64,000 nucleotides of DNA from Tubulanus polymorphus (lineage: Eukaryota > Nemertea > Palaeonemertea > Tubulaniformes > Tubulanidae): assembly GCF_964204645.1 (NCBI RefSeq), contig NC_134030.1, positions 6,136,278 through 6,200,277 on the forward strand, written 5' to 3'. Positions 25,347 through 48,918 of the stretch are shown here, piece by piece. Under the pieces are notes generated by a model. The model worked only from the letters and a program-made list of their open reading frames with translations. It was not told the DNA's origin and did no database searches. Made by a program: the position numbers and the translations under genes. Numbering within the stretch: position 1 is the first letter of the stretch; every line of letters begins with the position of its first letter.

Positions 25347-28253
25347 AACTTGAGAGAAGTCGAATCCACACCTATTAAAACAGTGTTCTTGGGGCCCAAG
25401 TTCTTTTTAAGTCAGTTCCAGAGTTGTTGGTTAAACAGATAATTAGTTATTGAACAGAACTCAATCACTTCATAGTCAAATTCTGACCACCTTAGATAGA
25501 TCAATCCACCAAGAGACAAGAATCCTTGCGAAAAAAAAGACAACTTGCAATGTTGTGAATATGTTTTTCTTTTTAATATATAAATGCAACATGTTCGTAT
25601 AACATTTATTTAGAGTACCTTTCATTTATAATGAAGCAAGCACCGGAACCTGTCAGAACACAAATGTATCATAACTGCACTAATTCTACTATACAAAATG
25701 ATCAAGGATAGAGAAATGGCAACCTTCTCTATGGGTGAGAGATCCCGGTTATCAGTTACTGATAGTTTTCTCTAAAACTCAAGAATTATCGTCATTAAGC
25801 ACACGCGATTATCAGACCCTAAAGGGGTTTATATGAATTCTACCCTGTTTTACTCCATATCAAGTCAAAACAGCAAAGAACCAACATATAGAAGCTAACT
25901 GGGGACGCGAATTAGAGCCAAATGATGAAAAATTATCTCAATCAACTGTCCTTAGTACCGGTAGTTGTTTAAAGCAAACCAGCCTCTACTTATAATTGCT
26001 ACTCTTTGGTAGACTTTTACTATGAAAGATAACTGCCTCCTGAACCACCTCCCTACAATATCATGAACTTGCTTACTAGTGATCAGATCTACATACTCTT
26101 TCAGAAAATATGGCTGAAAAGATGCGATCAATCAGATGATATTGTAGATTTTTGATATTGGAGACCATCTTTTATGGAAAGGTCCACCAGTTATGCCGGT
26201 CTCAGTCTCTCGAAGGTTCAAGTAATTGAAATAATTTCTTCATGAATTCAATTTCCATATTGTAAACTCAGATTTTTCTGTTTTTTTGTAAAACCTACTG
26301 CTCATCCATAGTGGAGACCGAAAGTCTTTAGACTGTAAACCTACGAGTTTCAAGCCCATTGCAAATGACACATATCTACAGAACAGCAGAATAATCACCT
26401 TTGCAAGCTTCGTTAATTAGATTCAACTGTTTTAGACAATTCCAATTGTAGTTCAACAAAGATATACAAAAGAAAGAAAAACCAATCGTATTCAGCTCGC
26501 AGCGCAGAGTAGGGCTGAGCCGACACAAGATTCCTGCTGTATACAGTTTGTAACAAAATGAGCATATTTCACTTATTTACGTACAAAATTCAATACACGC
26601 GCGTACAAACTTGACCGTATATGTATATGTATAGATGTATATACACACTAGGGGGCGTTGCTATACTGGTACTCTTCGCGTCGTCGATATTCGCAGAGAA
26701 CGGCGACCTAAAATTCACATCTGAACAAATGAACAAACAAACATCATCATATCACAATAATTTGAGAAATAAACTTCGCATTATATATAAAGAACCATTT
26801 TTTTCGTTTTTGTCTATACGTAAATAATCAAAAAATGTTAAGAACTACATACACACACACGCACGGCATAAATTCAAGAATATCGTTTCCCCTGGACATA
26901 ACATCTGACTAAGTACGAGGGAAAGTTTAAGTATAAAATATTTTTTTGATTAATGCAGATAGTTTTCTGCTGGGCTGTGGTGATCACTGATGATAATATT
27001 CTCATAAAAAGCGTACGATGGACAACAGACAGAAGGACATTTTGTATATATGTAGCAAATTTACTAAAAAGACTTCTTAATATATCATATATAAACGTAT
27101 TAGTGATTTCTCTAAAATTTCATCTTTGTAAAGCAATTTTTGTTCTTCTAAGAAAGCAGATTTTTTTTTTAGATTAAACAATCTGGCCGTTAAGTCCTTT
27201 TGATGAAAATACTCCCAAGAACATCAAAACATACAGATCAAAGTTCGATCTTTTGTTTGATCTGATACTCGTGAAAACGGAAAAATTTTTTACCCCCCCC
27301 CCCCCCCCCCGCGATTCAACGTTCTTTGTGGCATCAGTCGCTTCAGAAAAACAACGAACTCATAAAAATAATTCTTCAAAGACGTCCAAACAAATCGATT
27401 CAGTCAGATAGAACAGCTTACAGTTTAAAAAAAAAAATCACTAATCCTACAACAAATTCATATGATCATGTTACAGTATACCAGCAATAATCGTAGTCAA
27501 ATATTCAACAAATTTTACGATGAAATCAGTTTATAGTAATAACAAATTATTTTCTCGTTCAGATTTTTGACAGATTTTGCACAATATTCAACTGTTTTTC
27601 TGACTTATAACACACACACATATATAAAATATGCAGTGCAGTAAATAAGAGTATTCCACTGTATGCATTTATCCAATGATCAGTCTACCTAAAAACTATC
27701 ATCAGCGCAATATATTCACAAACAGGGAAGCATGTCCCCTATCCAGGGGTAGCCCGGACCAGAGGCAAATATTTATAAAATATTTCGCCCGATGATGGCC
27801 ACCATCGTGGGTTAAAGCATTCACACAGAATATAAATTCATGACGACCTGAGGCGAACAGCTGGCCCCGGTCTGGACTTATCGAATTGTCCCGGATCAAT
27901 TCCAATCATGAGGTAAGTAAGCCGGGGTGAGGAGAATTACCTATGTATATAATAACATGTTTGTGACTGTTCAGAAGTGGCCAGATTGAACTACTACGCT
28001 TATCAAACATACAACAAAATACTTCAAGCATACCCAGTAATCGGCCTAAAGCTTTCATTACTCATCGCAGATATAAATTACTACACTACAATATTACAAG
28101 TTATTATTATCATTATTATTATTAATCATCATTTATTCAATTATATATATATATATATATATCATCTTCTTAAATAACTATAAACAACATGAGTAATAGT
28201 CAGTTTTCGGTATGAACGAACGCTATCTCATATGAAGTTACGGTTTGTGGAAC
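25347..28253. other. Intergenic: OS9 upstream region and R3HDM-like 3' UTR
   Basis: Both flanking genes are on the minus strand. The stretch should carry the OS9 promoter and the R3HDM-like 3' UTR. Low-complexity tracts are a C run at about 27293-27310 and an A run near 27428. TA and ATT microsatellites occur at 28100-28165. A 68-codon plus-strand frame at 26621-26827 begins like a secreted protein but has no other support. Confidence 0.45.
28132..28137 (-). promoter_or_regulatory. Candidate polyA signal of the R3HDM-like gene
   Basis: AATAAA on the minus strand about 117 nt past the stop codon at 28254. Other downstream sites could also be used. Confidence 0.4.
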
Positions 28254-40536
<12,283 letters not shown>

Positions 40537-40802
40537 CGTGGCGCTTGAGTAGTTACTTCAAGCTGAAAATATACAATTTGTCAATTTTACAAAAAAACCT
40601 TCCACCTACCAAAAAAGAACAGCTTCACAAAATATAATCCACATTTATAAATAAGCTCGTGAACATCTTTTTCACATAATTAATTTTCATCCTAAAATCA
40701 TTTTCAAAAGAATTGTTTTCTTCTGTCAATCTTTAATAGCAAAAATACATTAGATTTACTGCTTCTTATAGCAGTAAGTCTGACTTAATCTCTTCCGCCT
40801 GC

Positions 40803-41290
40803 TTGTACCAGTTTGCAGACAATGTCTGAGAACTCTGAGAGTGGTACATGTCTCTATCACGTTCACCAGTTTCCAGACAGAGTTTGAGAACTCTTGACAG
40901 TTGTACATGTCTCTACCGGGTTCTCCAGTTTCCAGACAAGAGTTTGAGAACTCTTGACAGTTGTACATGTCTCTACCGGGTTCTCCAGTTTCCAGACAGA
41001 GTTTGAGAACTCTTGACAGTTGTACATGTCTCTACCGGGTTCACCAGTTTCCAGACAGAGTTTGAGAACTCTTGACAGTTGTACATGTCTCTACCGGGTT
41101 CTCCAGTTTCCAGACAGAGTTTGAGAACTCTTGACAGTTGTACATGTCTCCACGTTCACCAGTTTGCAGTCAATGTCTGAGAACTCTGAGAGTGGTACAT
41201 GTCTCCACGTTCACCAGTTTCCAGACAGAGTTTGAGAACTCTGACAGTTGTACACGTCTCTACCGCGTTCACCAGTTTCTGGACACCAAC
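40803..41290. repeat. 59-bp minisatellite, about eight copies
   Basis: The unit contains CCAGTTTCCAGACAGAGTTT, GAGAACTCTTGACAG and TTGTACATGTCTC, repeated head-to-tail about every 59 bp (one copy is 60). At least two unit variants alternate, differing at CCAGACAGAG versus GCAGACAATG. It lies upstream of the first coding exon of the R3HDM-like gene. Because 59 is not a multiple of three, frames across it are not conserved and it is non-coding. Confidence 0.92.
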
Positions 41291-42513
41291 TTCACCAGTT
41301 CGCGTATTCTAGATAGATAATCATTGATGATGACACAGAAATTGCTGTTGGCCTCTGTTTACTATAAAGAAGTTTAAAAACACGTCGGCAGGATTGTGTG
41401 TAGTAGTAGAATGCGATCACCGACAAAAACCGAAGAAATAAGAGAATTGATTTGCTCGGAGCGATCGTAATGAATATACACTGTGACTGAGAATGGTGAT
41501 CGATTGAGCTGTAGAACCTCAGGGTTCTTCAAATCAGTTGAAATGCATATATGTACGCACACGCACGCGTGGTATATTCTATCTGATAGGCTAAAACAAA
41601 GCTAAACCGTGAAAAAGAGGGCGACGAAAGGAATAAATATTGTTGGAGAGAATAAAAGCATAACATGATGCGCCACCAACAGAGATAAAATCCGCCAGAA
41701 ATTACATTTGTAATGATGCACGGTACTTACGGGTTCCCGATTTCATTTTCAATAACTTTTCCATACCCAGATTAAAGCATAAAGCCTAAAATTCAAAAAA
41801 CACCGAAGGAAAATTTTATTTTGAGACCATTTTCAGATTTTCCATAGCCATAGACAAAAAAAACAAAATTTCCATAGCTTTTACAGGACAAAAATTCCCA
41901 TTTTCCAAAACTATCGAAGACTTTCCGAAACCCATAAGAACCCTGAGGATGTACTTTCAAGACTAGACACTGAATGCTGACTTAGTGTCTAATACAAGGA
42001 TCCAATGGATCAGCGATCATTAAATCCGTAAAGTGACCCGCCAGACAATCAGGTCTCATCAATTTTATCCATCTTTTAATCAGAATCGTTCTGGTGAAGA
42101 CGAACACCAATAAATACCCGACTCATCGAGACGTTTTAACAAAAGAACTGCAGTCATCGTAACCGAAAAAATGCTAATCCAGTCAGTACATCTGGATTGA
42201 TTGAAAAAGCACTTTAAAAAGGTTGACAGTAGACACCACTAATAATTCTGATTGGGAGCGAGTGGAACACAGCAGACTTCTCGGCCGTATACCATCAGCT
42301 AAGCCTTCATCTTTCTGATCATTTTCAGATTCGGAAGCCTAAAAACTGACTGAAAAAAATAGGCTTTTCGGACTATTGGCACTAATCTGTGATTGATTTA
42401 GGTAATACAAAATATTTGGGCCTGAGGATATTCAATAGGAGAGACAGATCATTAACCTAGGAATGGATTGAGATAACCTTGATTAACATCACTGACAGCA
42501 GTAGCAGCAGCAT

Positions 42514-42549
<36 letters not shown>
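42514..42549. repeat. CAG/CTG trinucleotide array 1
   Basis: An uninterrupted run of about twelve CAG units, preceded by interrupted units from 42494. It reads as CTG in the transcribed sense of the R3HDM-like gene. Confidence 0.95.
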
Positions 42550-42550
<1 letters not shown>

Positions 42551-42650
42551 GTGGCTATACTGCACACGTCTTTTGATACCATCGATCCAAAGATGCCCGG
42601 TTCCAAGAAAAATGCAATCCTATGAAATTTCCCAATGATATATCATCATC

Positions 42651-42652
42651 CA

Positions 42653-42699
<47 letters not shown>
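42651..42699. repeat. CAG/CTG trinucleotide array 2
   Basis: About sixteen CAG units with one CAA near the start, roughly 100 bp from array 1. No reading frame runs through it into a gene. Confidence 0.95.
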
Positions 42700-42701
<2 letters not shown>

Positions 42702-43767
42702 CGTATTAATTCATCAATTGACGTCAGTCGTTATTTGCGTTGACATGCACGAAGGTCAAATTCAAGGTCGACAAAACCTAGATTTCAACTAAGAGAGAGA
42801 AGAGAGTACACGGACGTAGATGAACTCCGGTAATAAACTGAAGTGCGCTCTTACAGCAACCGATGATGATGATGAGTGTGAGAGAGGAAACAGGCGGCTG
42901 AATGCTTAAGTGTTTAGAAGAGCGAAAATTTGATTCAAAAATGAAACATTAATCTCCAAATACGACAACAATGATCTACTTTCAAAATGGTCTTTAAATT
43001 CAAGACCGATCTTATGCCAACTTCTATTAGGCCTAGCACTTAGATCTATCATAACCACATAGGCCCCTATGATACTCGTCTAGATTTACTTGTCTATACT
43101 CGGATGTTTTAATTGCTAAATCTTTAAAACAGATTAAGTATAATTATATTGTATCACATCTCTTAGATAAGTAGAATAAAATGCCAATGCACAGACCTAG
43201 CGAGGGCCGTCTTTTTCATCTTAAAATAGGGATTGACCCTGTTATCTATTTGATTGGTAGATTTAGTGAGTCCCTTACAAACCCACCACACCTGCCGGGA
43301 GCGAAACAGGGGTTTGATTGGGCTGTTTTTAGCTCTAAGACGGCTCCGACGTGAAAAGAGAGAAAAGAGTGAAGGGAAAGAGAGCGAGAGAGAGAGAGGT
43401 AAGAAGAGAGATGAGAGGAGAAACAGATATTATACTGACGTCATATTTCCCACAGTGAGAACAGCCTGTAACCAACTACTATTGATCCAAGCATCTATCC
43501 AACCAATATACACATCGTATTAACGTTTATTTAGTAAATAAACGCTATAAAGAATATATGAGAAAACAGCGCCAACACACACACACACACACACAGATAT
43601 ATGGATTATATTTCTGTCAATTACGTCAGTTCATATTCCGATGATTTACTTAGTTTATATTTTCCTACACGAATCGAGAATACGTACAAGAAAATGAAAT
43701 ACGCAGAAATTGAGGTTTGGGGAAAGGGGTTAGAGAGGGGATCTGGTGATAAAGGTAATGACGTAAT

Positions 43768-44090
43768 CAGCGTTCTCCATATCCTGGATTTTCAAAGGGG
43801 CTGCATTCATAGTTAAGTGTAATATAGTATGACATTGAGGCTGCTCAAGTAGCAAGGCTTCCGATCCCCCAGAAAATACAGAAAATTAAACTACATTTCA
43901 TTTCAGTGTAATCATCTATTTTTCACCTAAGCCTAATACATTTCAAAGCATTTATCAGCATTGATAGAATATTGACATCCATCCTGGTGGGGGCTGCAGA
44001 TATTTCATAAGATGTTGCTGATTTTCAAAGGGGTAGATGTAAAAATGAAAGGGAAGGCCGCCCCTCTTAAACCTGTTGCGGAGAACACGG
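43768..44090. mobile_element. CAGTGTTCT-type TIR element, copy 2
   Basis: Starts CAGCGTTCTC and ends GAGAACACGG. It is collinear with 39212-39542 (shared blocks AAAGGGGCTG, TTGACATCCA and CCGCCCCTCT). The termini have drifted and no target duplication is visible. Confidence 0.65.
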
Positions 44091-47000
44091 CCTCCAATTA
44101 CCTGGTAATAACTGGCAGTCGCGGGTGACCCGATAATCGGGTTCAAAACCATGTGAACCCTAAGAAATATAGCAATACTACATTAGAAGACGATCAGAAG
44201 TGAAAAACATGAAATTGGAATAGATTCGAGCCCCGCTAACATCTGTACTATATAAGGTAAAAATGAAACTGAAATCTTACTAAATATTGAAACGATTTTC
44301 TTCAGCGCTAATGTCTTATACAGAGGCAACACGTGACAGCCACGATCTCGCGGCAATCTTTAAAACAGCATCACATCCAATAGGCCTAGCCCCTTTTACT
44401 GATTTACTCACATGTTGTTATCTATGATCGATATATATTATGATATGTATCCATCATTTATCCCCTTCACCGCTCTGAATGCCTCTGTTCGTTCTGTTCT
44501 TTCTCTCTCATACAGGTCCGCTCACAGCCAACGCACTGATTTCGTTTTAGATCAAGGCTGGTCGGTGATAGTTATATCACGTTCTGCTCGTCACTGTGTC
44601 GCGGACGCCGCTACCGCTGCTGCTGCTGTTCTCAGTAGATTTCTCCTCGCAGCGTGTGAATGCATGTCGCATGAGTAGTGCACTGTGCCAGTAGGAGACG
44701 CATAACTACCCCAGTTACCATAGTAACCGAGAACAAACTAAATCCGTACTCCAGGAAATGCGATAGTCTTCGAGAAAACTGACGATTCTCCTCTTTATCG
44801 TCGTCGGCGGAAACAGCGATCGGCGATGGCGACCGTTTATTAAACGAAAAATTTCGCCGAGTATAAAACGACTTAGAGCGAAAATCAAACCCGAAATTTC
44901 ACTAGACCGGATTTCTTCGGGTTTTTAGCGAGACGATGCTCTCCGTTTAACCAAATTAAGGAGAAAAGGTTTATAATCGAAAAATATCACGCAAAACGAT
45001 AAAACAACCGAGTTACCTGGCAGCATCGCAACGAATGAGTCATCATTGTGACAAGTTTCCGTGTAGGTGTATACGCGCGCACGTCGATTACACCACCCTT
45101 GAGAGGCCACCAAACGCTAAACTACCCACATTTAACTCGTATAATTTAGTAAATAAAGCTACTGGAACGTATTTCGTTTTCGACATTATCATCGCCCCGA
45201 AGATATTCGCCCGCACTTGATTAATTTTTCATGCATACGATATTTGTTTATTACGGAAATCCCTTTAATCGGGGAATGTTCAATTCTCTCCCACACTACG
45301 TACCGGTTAACAATAGACAGACAGCACCGCGCATTTCCACGAAATCGCTAAGCTTCGGCAATAAAGAAAATGACTTGCCGAGAGTGAACTTATCATCCAT
45401 TAACGAAACCCACAATATTCTACATACACGGTGGTAGATCGTTGTTGTTTTTTCTTCTCTGAATGAATCATAGTTTTGATGATTATGATATAGAAACATC
45501 ACGCCTGACGGCTGGACGCAAAAGTAATAACTTTCACCAAATTGATATTGAAAAAAAAAAGAGAAGAATTTCATCCCACGACGTTGGATGAGTGTATTTA
45601 ATGAAGACCGAAAGTTCGCATGAGATTAGAGAACGTGTGCGGTGAAGATGTGGGGGTTGAAATCAACGAGTAGGCGTAGTTGAACAGATAATTATCCCGC
45701 TTGTCTCTCTCTTCTCTCTCTCTAGGCCTAAACCTTTCTTAAATTAATAGAAACGCAGTAAGAAAAAATATCGAAGAAAGCCTCTTTTGAATAGACGATT
45801 ACGCGCCTATTCGTTAATACACAAGACCGGTTAGATAAGAACAACACGAATTTGTCTCCGAGGAAAACTTTTCTACACAGAAAATGTCAATCGAGGAACC
45901 GCCAAATCTGGATTCAGAATGAAAAAAAATTAACCACTCGTAACATCATCATGGTACTAAAAGAGCGCGGGTCAATTTCAACGTACCAGAAGCACTTTTC
46001 TTAGATTTTGGCAAGTGTGCTTCCACCCAGTAATATGATAGCATTTAGGCAACAAGGTGCGCATGATCGATGACAGCAAAACAACTAGGTCTATGGGTTC
46101 ACAAAAACCAATCACGAACCAGTAATTCACTTAAGTTTCCGACGATAAACTCGATTCCTACCAGTATTCAGAAGCGAATAAAAACAAATCTTATTCCGTA
46201 GTCTCGCTACCTAAAAACATGGCATATTTAACGCGAAGAAAATTCCCTTACAAATTGTTCACGATCAAACACCGATGATTTATAAACTGTTAGGTTGTAG
46301 GCTTTCTGACAGAGATTAATAATATAAGAGAACGAAAATCGTTTACAAAACATTCGAAGAAGAACGCAAAGGTAAAACTGTATGGTACACGATGTTTGTA
46401 TCAGTTAAGCGTGCCTTACCTGAACCACCGAGTTAAAGAGATATAGTATCTCAATCTTCCTACATCATTCCGGCATCCTACTTCAGTAGATACAGAACTG
46501 TTGAGTAACGCGCGACTGACTGCACACATACACCATGCACACAGAAACCTGTAAAACACAAATCAATATAACAACTACTTGTACTCCATCTCTTCACTTC
46601 TCTGAGCACCGCCACAGAACCAACCACTGATTCTGTTAATTGCGGCCAACTGGCAGGAATCGGATGAACAATTCTAAATTCAGCTGCAAAAAACTAATGA
46701 AAACAGCTTTTTTTTCGATGGATCAATTTTCCCCGCGCACAGTAAGGAGGAAACAATTATAAAATCTACTGACTCCCAATTAAAATGAATTAGGTCTAAG
46801 CCTAGTCAGTGGAATAGGAGGCCTTGAAACTCCCCACACTCGAAAGTACCATCAAAAGCATTCTCAAAGCTACTAAAAGCTCCATTTCTGACAAAAACAG
46901 ATAACAAGCCTACTTCACTCAAATTACAAAAGCTTAGTGAAATTCTCTCCAACCTCATGACCTCCCTGAATTAAAAGACTGGTTTCTCTCCAACATTATG

Positions 47001-47347
47001 GCAATAAGGTCTACCTCCTTGCAAGACACCAGCAGTTCCAACCTCATTACCTCCCTCAAGTGACTAAGATTAGGTTTTCTCTAACCTCATAACCTCCCTG
47101 AAGTGACTAGGACGCTGAAGTCCAAACACTGTGAGAGTCTCGATAATGCTATCAGGTTTTTGAGTCTGCAACAAAGCTAGATTTGAACGAAAGGTCTATA
47201 AGGTACCGGTATTAAGCTTGAATTATCATCAGATGCTAAAAAAGTGGAAATATAGGATAATGTGTGGTGACAATACCAACAGCACCACAAAGCAGGAAAG
47301 CTATCATCCTCACCTCGAATGTGATGCCATCGAGACTCACCACAGTA

Positions 47348-47511
47348 GAGGAGAGAATCCCACAATGATAATAAAAAGTCCGAAAATGAAACTTTGAGAT
47401 AGAAGTTTATTTCAACGTTTCGACTATATCCTAATAGTCATCTTCAGGAATAATAACTATCTCGAAGTTTCATTTTCGGACTTTTTATTATCATTGTGGG
47501 ATTCTCTCCTC
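47348..47511. mobile_element. Near-perfect long-TIR MITE
   Basis: Two 55-bp terminal inverted repeats begin GAGGAGAGAATCCCACAATG and end GAGATAG. They differ at one position only. They flank about 54 bp that includes CGACTATATCCTAATAG. It has no coding capacity. A diverged relative is at 3686-3899. No clear target duplication is seen. Confidence 0.8.
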
Positions 47512-48771
47512 ATCGCGTCAACACGGATATAGTGTTCTACCAATTGTGATCACCACAGTAGGCCTATAGGCCTAAAACCATAGACCTACCACACTAACCT
47601 GTGTGTGCAGCTTAATGTCATTAGGCCTAAATCCTGTTTAAATTTTGACCTGGGTTTTCCAGGTAGACACATAGTTTAGGCCTATCTGTGAAATTTGCCG
47701 TGATTATAGGCAATCTGATTGGTGCAACAAGTTTTCTTGCGGCAAACCTGGGCTCGTTGTTTGTACCTGTCTGCACCCATGTTGCATGGGTTTTGTGCCG
47801 AGTCCAGTAATGCCCAGGCATAAGGTTTGGATCCCTACTGAGGAAGGATGCACACAGCGCGCACGGCATTGTGTGCGTGTGTCATTACGGAGACAAGACT
47901 AAGAGAAAATGCAGATAGGCTTGAATAGGCTATCATCGGCTAAACCAAGGCTCTGGCCCCTTCATGGATGGCCATCTCACTCGTTGAGTCTCAGTCTCAA
48001 GACAACATCATAAAAACCTCTTCGTTCGGTACACAACAAATAATCTTTAAATAACGATCTCCAGCAAAGGCTTTTTCTCAGAGCACGAAAGTCCGAAAGG
48101 CTTTCTTAGCATTTTTAGTAGAGATTCCGTCACCTCTCACCTGTCACACTCACTGTGACAGTGTAAAAAGTAGTGTGTACTCACTCAGCAATTTGAATTC
48201 GTTAAGCAAAAGACTAGCGAGGAAAATACCCCAAAGCGCACTTCATAAAACGTGAAAATGTGCAAAATACCTTTTTTGGAATTGGTTGTATTCCGATGAA
48301 TATGCACTGGGAACTGCTGCTGTAGAAGTACAAGAGATCATCCGATGCAAAACTGTCAAAATTTTTCTTTTTCGATCGAATTCTCTTCGAGCGAATATGG
48401 AGACCGGTGTGTACTACATCACGGTATTCCGCGTTCTCGCTGAATATTCTACGTCACGGTATGTTGCGTACTCAAATTCAAATTCACTCACGTGCCAGAG
48501 GATGCTTTGATTTTTGAGTTTCTTTTTCCTAGGCTATTATCGCGCGAGCCATGGTTAGATTAGAAGAGGCAAAACCGATGTCAAAATTTGATTTTCTCCC
48601 AGTTTAAATTTTTTTCAAATTCTTTTTGATGTTTAGGCAATCATCTTTTAAAAGTTTCTATAAAATTAGTTTTATAACTATAAATCCTTCAATTAGTACC
48701 GATCCCAGGCCGCCATCTAAAGTACGACATCAAATCAGAAAACTAACAATTTAAAAATACACAATTAACTT

Positions 48772-48777
48772 TTATTA
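48772..48777 (-). promoter_or_regulatory. Candidate polyA signal of CDK2
   Basis: AATAAA on the minus strand, about 142 nt after the CDK2 stop codon. Confidence 0.5.
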
Positions 48778-48918
48778 TCATAATATTAATTAATAAAAAA
48801 TAAGTAATAAAATACAAAGAAGAGATTTAAGTACATTTGTACTAAATTAAATGCATATTTTGCCGATGGAATTTACATCGATTTGAGCATTAATTCCAAA
48901 CATGAGTTGGAGTTTATT

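Larger units (their letters stand above)
40537..48771. other. Upstream region of the R3HDM-like gene (5' UTR introns, promoter)
   Basis: No coding gene is recognised. CpG-richer, TE-poor sequence at about 44580-45000 and about 46200-46560 is the likeliest promoter or 5' exon zone. A consensus minus-strand donor CAG|GTAAGG at 46420/46419 could end a non-coding first exon. Also present are the 59-bp minisatellite, two CAG arrays, AC and GA microsatellites (about 43577-43594 and 43370-43400) and two TIR elements. Confidence 0.4.

Noticed and set aside
40756-40968. 70-codon frame with repeated YNCQEFSNS
   Set aside because: It is the minisatellite read on the minus strand. The unit length is not a multiple of three, so the frame is not maintained.
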